Shown: in pieces, positions 14,288-20,235 of the stretch
How positions within the stretch are numbered: position 1 is the stretch's first letter
How the letters are laid out: each line of letters starts with the position of its first letter
Source: Deltaproteobacteria bacterium UBA2385
GTDB taxonomy: Bacteria; Myxococcota_A; UBA796; UBA2385
Length of the DNA: 20,235 nucleotides
Assembly (NCBI GenBank): GCA_002343455.1
Contig: DDSR01000178.1
Location: 1-20,235 of the forward strand
Reading direction: 5' to 3'
Notes under the pieces: model-generated
Databases searched by the model: none
The model's input: only the letters and a program-made list of their open reading frames with translations
What the model was told of the DNA's origin: nothing
Position numbers and translations under genes: made by a program

Positions 14288-16088
14288 GCTCGTAGATGCG
14301 GAAGGGCCCTTCCTGCGCGCTCGGCGGGCCCAGCAGCGTCTCCAGGCAGCTTCGCCAGGCCTCGGCGACCTCCGGCGGTCCCTCCAGCAGCGGGTCGGCG
14401 GTGATCGAGCGCAGACCGGCGCGGTAGAGCTGGCCCTTGGAGGCCTCGACCTCCTCCGCCCAGCCCTCCCCTCGATCCAGCGGCTCCTTGTCCTCACAGT
14501 CGCGGATCGCCCGCAGCAGCCCTCCGGTCCAGAAGGCCCGGTAGAGGGGGCCCGCCACCACCGCCTCCGGGTTCATCGGGCCGGTCAACAAGGGCCGCTG
14601 GTGTGCGATCTGCTCCAAGAGCCGCTCGCTGTACCAGACCCGGTTCCGGGCGTCGGGGTCGAGGTCGCGAACCGGCACCATCAGCAGGGGCCCGCTGCGC
14701 AGGCTCAGGGCGGCCACACGATCCGGGTCGGGCGCGGGCGTCGAGCTCATCGGCAGCGTCGGCAGGAGCAGGGCCGCCTCGGAGAGCAAGGCTGCGCCGG
14801 AGAGGGCCAGGGCGAGGCGCCGCCGGGGGGTCGGCAGCCGCTGAAGCCAGGCGACGAGGCCTCCGCCGACCAGCAGGGCGACCCCCAGGCAGGCCACCAT
14901 CAGGTAACGATCCGGCCACCAGTAGCGCCGCATCAGCGGGACGAGGCTCTGCAGGATCACCGGCGAGATGATGCGGGCCCCGGGCAGGCCGAAGATCGGC
15001 CCCTCGGCCAGCAGCACCGCGAGGAGGATCCAGGCCACCGGGACCAGGATCCGTCGGGCCGGCCCCGCCGCCAGCCCCAGGAGGCAGGCGCCCAGCAGCA
15101 GCGGCCGGGGCGCCCAGGCCCCAGTGCGGTAGCCCATATCGCCCAGGTCCCGGGTCTCGAGTAGCGCGACCAGGGGGACCGGCTGGCCCGGGATCTCCTC
15201 GATCAGATCCCAGGCGCCCAGCTGCGAGCCGGGATGGGCCCCGGCGTGCAGGGCCGTGTAGATCAACGGGAAGCCGGCCAGCAGCATGGTTCCCAGCGCG
15301 CCCCAGGCCGTCTGGCGCAGGACCGGCAGGCGCTCCAGGGCCCCCAGGAGGAAGATGGCCAGCAGCATCAACCCGACCCAGACCGCCTGGTACCAGAAGA
15401 TCAGCGCCGAGCCACCAACGGCCAGCCCGGCGAGGAAGGACCAGCGACCCCGGTCCTCGACCACGCCCCGGCAGAAGAAGCCGACCGCGACGGGCGCCAG
15501 GGCCAGCCCCATCAGGTGGGTGAGCCGGCCCTCGTAGAGCTCGCGCAGCACCACCCCGCTGGTCTGCAGGGCGATCACGGCCAGCAGCCCCGCGGGCAGG
15601 GAGCGCCACCAGGAGGAGGCCAGCAGGCCCGCCGAGGCCCCCGCCAGGGCCAGGGAGAGCACCGAGAACACGGTGAAGCCGGCCGGCCACCCCAGCAGCG
15701 AGATCAGCGGAGCGGCGAGCAGCCCGTCCGCCGGGAAGCTGAACTCGCTGTAGAGGTTGTGCAGCGAGGGGTACATGATCAGGCGGCTGTGCGCCCAGGT
15801 CCCGGGGCCGCGCAGGGCCATCTGGCTGGCGGTGTGGGTCAGGCCGGGCAGGTCCGGCGCGCCACCGACGATCAGCCGGCTGGGGCTGAGGCTGGCCGGA
15901 AGGCAGAGGGCCCAGGCGACCAGCAGGGAGAGCAGGCCGATGGCGGGCCAGCCCGCCGGGAGCGGACCGAGGCGCGGCACCAGGGCGGCGCGCGGGGTCG
16001 AGGAGGGTGGGGTCCCCCCCCTGTCGGGTCGTGGTGGAGCAGGGTGCAGCACGACTCCTGTTGACAGCGGCCCCAAGGGCGCCCGCAT
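14196..16088 (-). CDS. Large polytopic membrane protein, GT-C/YfhO-like, with Pro-Ala tail
   Basis: A 630-residue protein. A hydrophilic Pro-rich leader (1-45) precedes the first membrane segment (about 48-68). The loop VGGAPDLPGLTHTASQM (74-90) and MYPSLHNLYSEFSFPADGL (105-123) resemble the first extracytoplasmic loop of GT-C enzymes. Around ten more hydrophobic segments follow, including the diagnostic RRYWWPDRYLMVACLGVALL, equivalent to RFPERLLHPASL in the 11619 protein. A soluble C-terminal domain (from about 445) ends in a (PA)n run of about 20 residues produced by the hexanucleotide repeat. ATG 16088 has AGGA 5 bases upstream; a later GTG within the leader is an alternative, since the leader is atypical. 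It lies on the opposite strand between the two modules. The substrate is unknown. Confidence 0.72.
   Translation of the reverse strand: MRAPLGPLSTGVVLHPAPPRPDRGGTPPSSTPRAALVPRLGPLPAGWPAIGLLSLLVAWALCLPASLSPSRLIVGGAPDLPGLTHTASQMALRGPGTWAHSRLIMYPSLHNLYSEFSFPADGLLAAPLISLLGWPAGFTVFSVLSLALAGASAGLLASSWWRSLPAGLLAVIALQTSGVVLRELYEGRLTHLMGLALAPVAVGFFCRGVVEDRGRWSFLAGLAVGGSALIFWYQAVWVGLMLLAIFLLGALERLPVLRQTAWGALGTMLLAGFPLIYTALHAGAHPGSQLGAWDLIEEIPGQPVPLVALLETRDLGDMGYRTGAWAPRPLLLGACLLGLAAGPARRILVPVAWILLAVLLAEGPIFGLPGARIISPVILQSLVPLMRRYWWPDRYLMVACLGVALLVGGGLVAWLQRLPTPRRRLALALSGAALLSEAALLLPTLPMSSTPAPDPDRVAALSLRSGPLLMVPVRDLDPDARNRVWYSERLLEQIAHQRPLLTGPMNPEAVVAGPLYRAFWTGGLLRAIRDCEDKEPLDRGEGWAEEVEASKGQLYRAGLRSITADPLLEGPPEVAEAWRSCLETLLGPPSAQEGPFRIYELSPPTQEPAAPAPAPAPAPAPAPETEPPPG
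14221..14262. repeat. Hexanucleotide tandem repeat, coding on both strands
   Basis: Seven consecutive 6-base units: GGTGCT twice, GGAGCA once, then GGTGCA four times. On the plus strand it encodes VLVLEQ followed by (VQ)n; on the minus strand it encodes alternating Ala-Pro. Both genes end in or just after it. Gain or loss of one unit would change both proteins by two residues without a frameshift. Confidence 0.9.
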
Positions 16089-16093
16089 GATCC

Positions 16094-16099
16094 TATAAA
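16094..16099 (+). promoter_or_regulatory. Possible -10 element (TATAAA) in the divergent gap of module copy 2
   Basis: TATAAA is striking in this GC-rich DNA and lies 30 bases before the ATG at 16130. A perfect TTGACA lies at 16061-16066, but the 27-base spacing to TATAAA is too long; TTGACA with CATGAT (16086-16091) has a 19-base spacer. TTTATA on the other strand lies 5 bases before the ATG at 16088, so the element could serve either gene. The start point cannot be fixed from sequence alone. Confidence 0.35.
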
Positions 16100-16129
16100 G
16101 GGCACTCCATTTCCAGCCCGATGCGATCC

Positions 16130-16612
16130 ATGTCCCAGTCGGCGTCTACGCAGAACATCCACTTCACCGTCTCCCTGCCCGAGACGGTCGAGGCCAGCTC
16201 GGTCAAGGTGATCTTCAGCCGGCAGGGCACCTCCCGCACGGTGGAGCTGGCCGACGACGGCACCTCCTTCCACGACGCCGCCGGCGACGGGACCTGGACC
16301 GGGGTCGATCGCGGCCCCTTCGTCCGCGAGCTGACCACCCGGATCACGGTCCACGACCAGTCCAACACCGAGCACGTCGTCTACTCCGGGGTCGTCTACA
16401 CCCCCGACTCTCGCAGCTCCATCGTCAGCTTCCAGGTGGTCGAGCTGGGCAACATGCTGCGCTGCCACCAGGTCGCCGGGACCTGGCCCGGCTCGCCGAT
16501 CGCGGCTCAAGAGGGGCAGAACTTCTACGCGGGCGCCTCATGGATGGTGGTCTTGACGGTGCTCGTCGCCAGCATGGTCAAGGTGCTCCGGCGGGAGCGG
16601 CTGGGGTGGTGA
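16130..16612 (+). CDS. Small beta-sandwich protein with C-terminal membrane anchor (module copy 2)
   Basis: A 160-residue paralogue of the 11137-11622 product. The beta domain has LADDGTSFHDAAGDGTWTGV (40-59), followed by GPFVREL as in copy 1 (GPPVREV). Then come a TWPGS segment (118-122), a transmembrane stretch at about 133-152 (AGASWMVVLTVLVASMV) and the basic tail KVLRRERLGW. There is no signal peptide. ATG 16130 (MSQSAS) is preferred over 16121 because it aligns with the MSAPSQ start of copy 1; no Shine-Dalgarno is evident for either. The stop overlaps the following GTG start as GTGA, identical to copy 1. The beta domain is inferred to face outward because the flanking positive charges are C-terminal. 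Function unknown. Confidence 0.75.
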   Translation: MSQSASTQNIHFTVSLPETVEASSVKVIFSRQGTSRTVELADDGTSFHDAAGDGTWTGVDRGPFVRELTTRITVHDQSNTEHVVYSGVVYTPDSRSSIVSFQVVELGNMLRCHQVAGTWPGSPIAAQEGQNFYAGASWMVVLTVLVASMVKVLRRERLGW

Positions 16613-18321
16613 ACCTCGCCTCCACGCCCAGCCGGGCCACCTTCGCCCTGGCCCTCGCGCTCAACCTCGTCTGGACCTGGCCCCTGGTCACCGATCCCTT
16701 CGGCCTGAACATCGCCATCCAGATGGACGCGCCCAACACCCTCGGCCTGAGCGCGGCCGTGGCGCGGGCTGGCAACCCCTTTCAGCCCGATCTCCTCAAC
16801 TGGCCCAGCGGCCAGCTGCTGGTCAGAGGGGACTCCTTCGTCTTCTTCCTGCTCGCCAAGCTGCTCTTCTTCCTCTCTCCCACCGTCCCCAACTCCCTCT
16901 GCATCCTGCTGGGGCCGCCGATCTCGGCCCTCGCGGCCGAGCAGCTCGCCCGCCGCATGGGGGCCACCTTCCCCTGGTCCCTGCTGGCCGGCCTCGCCTA
17001 CGGCTTCTCCGGCCTCAGCGCGATGTTCATCCTCGAGGGCTACGCCTTCAACGTGCTCAACCCCTGGCTGCCCTGGATGGCCCTCTTCGCGCTGAAGGCG
17101 ACCGGGCCCGAGGGCAGCCCTCGCGATGCCCTGCTGGCCGCAGCGAGCTGGGCGCTCTGCCTGCTGACGACCGCCTATGCCGGCATCAGCGCCACCCTCC
17201 TGCTGGTGGCCATCGTCGGGGGATCGCTGCTGCGCCGCTCGGCCTCGCGCGGGCCGCTGCTGGTCATGACCGGCGCGGTCCTGCTGGCCGGGCTCGCCTT
17301 CGTCGCCCTGTACCTCTCCGCCCCGACCGAAGCCCGGCGCTTCACCCCCGACCCCCAGACCAGCATCGCCATGATGACCACCGGCTCTGCCCGGCTGGCG
17401 ACGCTCTTCTGGCGCACCCCCGGCGTGGACCACGCGCTGCACTCCCAGGGGGCGCTGATCGGCACGACCGCCTTCCTCCTGGCGATCTTCCATCCCTTCG
17501 TGCCCGGCACCAACCGCCCCGGGGCACGACGCCTGCTGCTGGTCGGGCTGCTCCTCACGCTGCTCTCGCTCGGGCCCACCTTGAAGCTGTTCCGGACCGG
17601 CCCGGGCATGCCCTGGCTGCTCTCCCCGCTGGCCGAAGCCGGGCTCGGCGCCTTCATGCGCTTCCCCGACCGCCTCGTGCTGAGCGCCACCCTGGCCTTC
17701 GGGGTGGTCGGCGCTCTGCTCCTCACCGAGATCGGCCGCATCCGCCCCAGGATCGCCGGGCTGCTGCTCGCCGCCGGCCTGCTCGACGTGCTGGTCGGCG
17801 CCGGCCTGCCCTTGCGCACCGGAAGCACCCCCTGGGAGGCCCCCTCGGCCTACCAGTCCGCGCCCCAGGGACGGGCGGTGCTCGACATCTGGCCGCACTT
17901 CGTCGGCTTCACCCGGGACCAGGAGGTCCGGCTCTCGCGACGCGCGGTCGGATACGCCGCGATGCACGGGCGGCCCATCCTCACCGACGCCCTGAACGTC
18001 TCGCCGGTCGAGGATCGCCGCCGGCCGGTCGCCGACTGGGTGGCCGCCTGGGCCCTGTCCGGCTCGAACGGAGGAGGCCTGGTCCAGGCCCGCATGGACG
18101 CCATCGGCATCGGGGCGGTGGCCCTGCACGCCTCGCTCTTCCCGCCCGAGGAGCTGGAGATCCTGCTGCAAGGGATGCGCAACGTGCTCGGCGAGCCCGC
18201 CGCGACCAGCACGGACCAGGGCACCACCATCATCCTCTGGGTGATCTCCAGCGAGCCGCTGACGACGACCGCGGCCCAGCGCCTCGCGGCCCTGGAGCTG
18301 ACGCAGGACGAGATCCGCTGA
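16609..18321 (+). CDS. GT-C/YfhO-like polytopic membrane protein (module copy 2)
   Basis: A 570-residue paralogue of 11619-13325, colinear throughout. The first segment (about 10-28) leads to TDPFGLNIAIQMDAPNTLG, where D29 and D40 match D28 and D39 of copy 1, while copy 1's D33 is Asn here. Shared landmarks include VRGDSFVFF, CILLGPPISALAAE, FPWSLLAGLAYGFSG, NPWLPWM, MRFPDRLVLSATL, SAPQGRAVLDIWP and RLSRRAVGYAAMHGRP. About ten to twelve membrane segments precede a soluble C-terminal domain from roughly residue 405. GTG 16609 was chosen because of the GTGA overlap and the matching position in copy 1, with GCGGGAG upstream. The two acids retained in both copies are the best candidates for catalytic residues if this is a glycosyltransferase. 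Confidence 0.78.
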   Translation: MNLASTPSRATFALALALNLVWTWPLVTDPFGLNIAIQMDAPNTLGLSAAVARAGNPFQPDLLNWPSGQLLVRGDSFVFFLLAKLLFFLSPTVPNSLCILLGPPISALAAEQLARRMGATFPWSLLAGLAYGFSGLSAMFILEGYAFNVLNPWLPWMALFALKATGPEGSPRDALLAAASWALCLLTTAYAGISATLLLVAIVGGSLLRRSASRGPLLVMTGAVLLAGLAFVALYLSAPTEARRFTPDPQTSIAMMTTGSARLATLFWRTPGVDHALHSQGALIGTTAFLLAIFHPFVPGTNRPGARRLLLVGLLLTLLSLGPTLKLFRTGPGMPWLLSPLAEAGLGAFMRFPDRLVLSATLAFGVVGALLLTEIGRIRPRIAGLLLAAGLLDVLVGAGLPLRTGSTPWEAPSAYQSAPQGRAVLDIWPHFVGFTRDQEVRLSRRAVGYAAMHGRPILTDALNVSPVEDRRRPVADWVAAWALSGSNGGGLVQARMDAIGIGAVALHASLFPPEELEILLQGMRNVLGEPAATSTDQGTTIILWVISSEPLTTTAAQRLAALELTQDEIR

Positions 18322-18348
18322 CGGGCAGGGCGGTCTGGCAGCAACAGC

Positions 18349-18939
18349 TCAGGGTCGGGGGAAGGTGACCCGGAACGAGGAGCACTCGCCCCCCATCCGA
18401 CCGTACCGGCCGACCTCCTCGCAAGCCCCACCGTAGGCGCCGTACAGGCTGCAGTCGACCTCGATGCCGCAGTAGCGCGCGAAGCCGGCCTGGTTGCCCA
18501 GGACGAAGGCGTGCTCCTCCAGGCCAGCCAGCTCCCGGCGCTGGCCCTCCAGGCTGGGCCGCGCACCGAAGAAGCGCACCGCCGCGTGGACCCGGCAGGG
18601 GTTGGCCAACATGCCCAGCCCTGCGCAGCCCTCGAGCTGGCGGCGCAGGGGCAGCGGCTTCCAGTCCATGGCGACGAAGCGGCACTCATCGGTCGAGCAG
18701 GCCGCCAGCAGCTCGCTCTGCTCACGCTCGGCGTGGGCCTGGACCCAGCGCACCCGGCAGGCCTCCTCGTGCTCCCCCAGGCCATCGCAGCGGGCCTCCT
18801 CGATCGTGTCCGCCTCGCCGGCCTTCTCGACCCGGCACCAGCCGAGCGTGGCCGGGTTGGAGGCGTAGTCGGCGCAGGCGTCGGGGGGCGCTCGGGAGCA
18901 GCCCAGGCTCAGCGTCAAGGCGAGGAGCGAGATCATCAT
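18349..18939 (-). CDS. Cysteine-rich putative lipoprotein
   Basis: A 196-residue secreted protein of unrecognised family. A short hydrophobic leader, MMISLLALTLSLGC, ends at Cys14, a plausible though imperfect lipobox (SLGC) without the usual basic N-terminus. Twelve further cysteines are spread through the mature part (for example DAC, GWC, ARC, EAC, AAC...DEC, EGC, NPC, RYC, VDC, GAC, GEC), an even number that suggests up to six disulfides outside the cytoplasm. The segment CAGLGMLANPCRVHAAVRFF is the most distinctive. ATG 18939 (or 18936) overlaps the stop of the upstream lipoprotein gene (ATGA), so the two are co-translated. The frame stays open well upstream, but that part is a shadow of the neighbour. 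It ends 27 bases from the convergent membrane-protein gene. Confidence 0.72.
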   Translation of the reverse strand: MMISLLALTLSLGCSRAPPDACADYASNPATLGWCRVEKAGEADTIEEARCDGLGEHEEACRVRWVQAHAEREQSELLAACSTDECRFVAMDWKPLPLRRQLEGCAGLGMLANPCRVHAAVRFFGARPSLEGQRRELAGLEEHAFVLGNQAGFARYCGIEVDCSLYGAYGGACEEVGRYGRMGGECSSFRVTFPRP

Positions 18940-19271
18940 GGCGTCGGCGCGTGCAGGTGCGGCGAGCCAGCCCGTCGCATGCAGTACGAGCGGCCCGGAT
19001 CCGCCAGCACCTCGCAGGCCGACTGCGCCGCCCCCAGGTCCAGCCGGCCCTGGTGCCGCTCCAGCCACTCCATCACCGCCGCCGTGCGCCGGATGGGATC
19101 CTCGATGCGCAGCGCCCCCTCGCGCACCGCGATGGCCTCGTCGGGCCCACGAGCGACGATCTCGGCGACCTGGGCCTCGTCCTGGGCGACGCGCTGCTGC
19201 TCCGGGCTCGAGCCGCACGCCGCACCAACCAAGGCGAGTCCGCACAGCAGCCCCGTTCGGGTGGTCTGCAT
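18936..19271 (-). CDS. Small putative lipoprotein
   Basis: About 111 residues. MQTTRTGLLCGLALVGAAC is a proper lipoprotein signal: basic start, hydrophobic core, and lipobox VGAAC with Cys19. A charged helical region follows (QQRVAQDEAQVAEIVARG...EDPIRRTAAVMEWLERH), then a Cys pair (SACEVLADPGRSYC). ATG 19271 is preferred over ATG 19283 because GGTGAGG lies just upstream. The stop overlaps the start of the Cys-rich lipoprotein gene, so the two probably act together in the envelope. No named family recognised. It follows nadC on the same strand after 57 bases. Confidence 0.7.
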   Translation of the reverse strand: MQTTRTGLLCGLALVGAACGSSPEQQRVAQDEAQVAEIVARGPDEAIAVREGALRIEDPIRRTAAVMEWLERHQGRLDLGAAQSACEVLADPGRSYCMRRAGSPHLHAPTP

Positions 19272-19328
19272 AGCCCTCACCATACTGCACGGTCCGGCCG
19301 AGCACGGGCAGGCCCTGTCAAGAGCCTG

Positions 19329-20174
19329 TCAGCGGGTCTGCGCCGCGACGATCCGCATGGAGAGATCGGCCCAGGGGGCCTGGTGGATCAGCCCGCCCAT
19401 GCTGACCAGGTCCACCCCCGCGGCGGCCACCCCCGGCAGCCGCTCGGCGCGCATGTTCCCGCTGGCCTCCAGCAGCACCGGCGCGCCCCGGCGCAGGGCG
19501 AGCCCCCGGGCCCGGGCGACCGCCTGGACAAGGGTCGGATCGTCCATGTTGTCCAGCAGCAGCGCGTCGGCGCCGGCCTCCATCGCCTCGTCGATCTGGT
19601 CGAGCTGCTCGACCTCGACCTGGATGCGCAGCAGGTGATGAGCGCTGGCGCGGGCCGAGGCCACCGCCACGGCGATGCCCCCGGCGGCGATGATGTGGTT
19701 CTCCTTGATCAGCACCCCGTCGTAGAGGGCAAACCGGTGGTTGCCGCCGCCCCCGATGCGCACCGCACGCCGCTCCAGGGCCCGGTGCAGGGGGGTGGTC
19801 TTGCGGGTGTCCAGCACCCGCAGCCCCGGCGCGGCCTGGATCACCCGCCGGGTGTGGCTGGCGATGCCGCACAGCCGCATCAGGAAATTGAGCGCCACCC
19901 GCTCGCCGGTCAGCAGCGACCGCAGCGGCCCCTCGACCAGGGCCAGCTCCTCGCCGGAGGCGACCGCCTCGCCGTCCGCCCGCAAGGCCTGGTAGCTGGC
20001 CCCGAGCTGGCTGAAGACCTCGGCGGCCGCCTCGCTGCCGCACATGACCAGGTCCTGCTTGGCCCGGATGATGGCCGCCCCGCCGCGCCCCGCGGGCACC
20101 GTCGCGTCGGTGGTCAGGTCTCCGGGGCCGACGTCCTCTTCCAGGGCCTTCGACACGAGCTCGGACAGGCGCAT
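19329..20174 (-). CDS. nadC: Nicotinate-nucleotide pyrophosphorylase (carboxylating)
   Basis: NadC (quinolinate phosphoribosyltransferase) converts quinolinate and PRPP to nicotinate mononucleotide in de novo NAD synthesis. The product is 281 residues, the usual length. Visible signatures: ALEEDVGPGDLTTDA (10-24), ERVALNFLMRLCGIASHTRR (91-110), DTRKTTPLHRALERRAVRIGGG (122-143), NHRFALYDGVLIKENH (145-160), VEVE, LLLDNM and LEASGNM. ATG 20174 was chosen over GTG 20180 because GGAG lies 5 bases upstream of it. No nadA or nadB is visible in the window. It may be co-transcribed with the two lipoprotein genes downstream, though the 57-base gap leaves room for a separate promoter. Confidence 0.97.
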   Translation of the reverse strand: MRLSELVSKALEEDVGPGDLTTDATVPAGRGGAAIIRAKQDLVMCGSEAAAEVFSQLGASYQALRADGEAVASGEELALVEGPLRSLLTGERVALNFLMRLCGIASHTRRVIQAAPGLRVLDTRKTTPLHRALERRAVRIGGGGNHRFALYDGVLIKENHIIAAGGIAVAVASARASAHHLLRIQVEVEQLDQIDEAMEAGADALLLDNMDDPTLVQAVARARGLALRRGAPVLLEASGNMRAERLPGVAAAGVDLVSMGGLIHQAPWADLSMRIVAAQTR

Positions 20175-20211
20175 TCGCACTCCAGTGGCCCGGAGGAGCT
20201 ATCAAGAAACC

Positions 20212-20231
20212 GCGGGTGGGGCTGGGGCCTC
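20212..20231 (-). repeat. Third, inverted partial copy of the 8434/8499 repeat
   Basis: On the minus strand these 20 bases (GAGGCCCCAGCC...CACCCGC) are identical to 8520-8539, the right half of copy 2 plus three bases. The four remaining bases of the window do not extend the match perfectly (CGGC against CGCT). It lies 37 bases upstream of the nadC start, almost 12 kb from the other copies. Confidence 0.65.
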
Positions 20232-20235
20232 GCCG

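Noticed and set aside
16525..18171. 548-codon minus-strand frame opposite the module copy 2 membrane protein
   Set aside because: Gln/Gly/Glu-rich shadow; the plus-strand product aligns throughout with its paralogue.
19316..19321. Perfect TTGACA (minus strand) before the small lipoprotein gene
   Set aside because: The only AT-containing hexamer downstream (CAGTAT) is 29 bases away, far outside the 16-18 base spacing; probably chance.

Overview
The window is a uniformly GC-rich, densely packed bacterial stretch with very short intergenic gaps, many GTG starts and several 4-base start/stop overlaps. It holds no RNA gene, insertion sequence, CRISPR array or phage gene, and no gene-free stretch longer than about 130 bases. 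The GC content, the FHA-like/TPR membrane proteins, the Cys-rich lipoproteins and the large set of paralogous envelope proteins fit a Gram-negative such as a member of the Myxococcota or a related 'deltaproteobacterial' group. That placement is inference; no phylogenetic marker was compared.

Layout. 1-99 is the 3' end of an upstream gene. 124-1254 is a large GNAT-type acyltransferase of the YghO sort, convergent with glmS (1261-3105, minus). A 128-base divergent gap carrying a perfect 18-bp palindrome separates glmS from a GAF-domain protein (3234-4070), whose end overlaps the end of coaD (4051-4557, minus). Upstream of coaD, across four 19-bp tandem repeat units, lie two translationally overlapping membrane proteins (4657-5841 and 5834-7597, minus). 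Both have an FHA-like beta domain, a membrane segment and C-terminal TPRs, and they look like tandem paralogues. Divergent from them is a stand-alone MoCF/CinA-N protein (7677-8456). Its 3' end lies in a 38-bp repeat that recurs 65 bases further on and, in part and inverted, at the window's right edge. mutY (8549-9664, minus) follows.

The most unusual region is 9.7-18.3 kb, an envelope gene cluster between mutY and nadC. It has four large polytopic membrane proteins resembling GT-C glycosyltransferases/YfhO-type proteins (9688-11088, 11619-13325, 14196-16088 minus, 16609-18321). It also has three smaller membrane-anchored beta-sandwich proteins sharing a DDG...D...D motif (11137-11622, 13322-14287, 16130-16612). 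Two of the small proteins each sit directly before a large one with the same 4-base GTGA overlap, so a two-gene module has been duplicated and kept. The two copies are separated by a third small protein and a fourth large protein whose 3' ends overlap by 92 bp through a hexanucleotide repeat that is coding on both strands. I infer a surface-glycan or lipid-linked sugar transfer function, but the sequence alone does not prove it.

The right end carries two overlapping lipoprotein genes (18349-18939 and 18936-19271, minus) downstream of nadC (19329-20174, minus), followed by the third repeat copy. The housekeeping genes (glmS, coaD, mutY, nadC) serve unrelated pathways: amino-sugar/cell-wall precursors, CoA, DNA repair and NAD.
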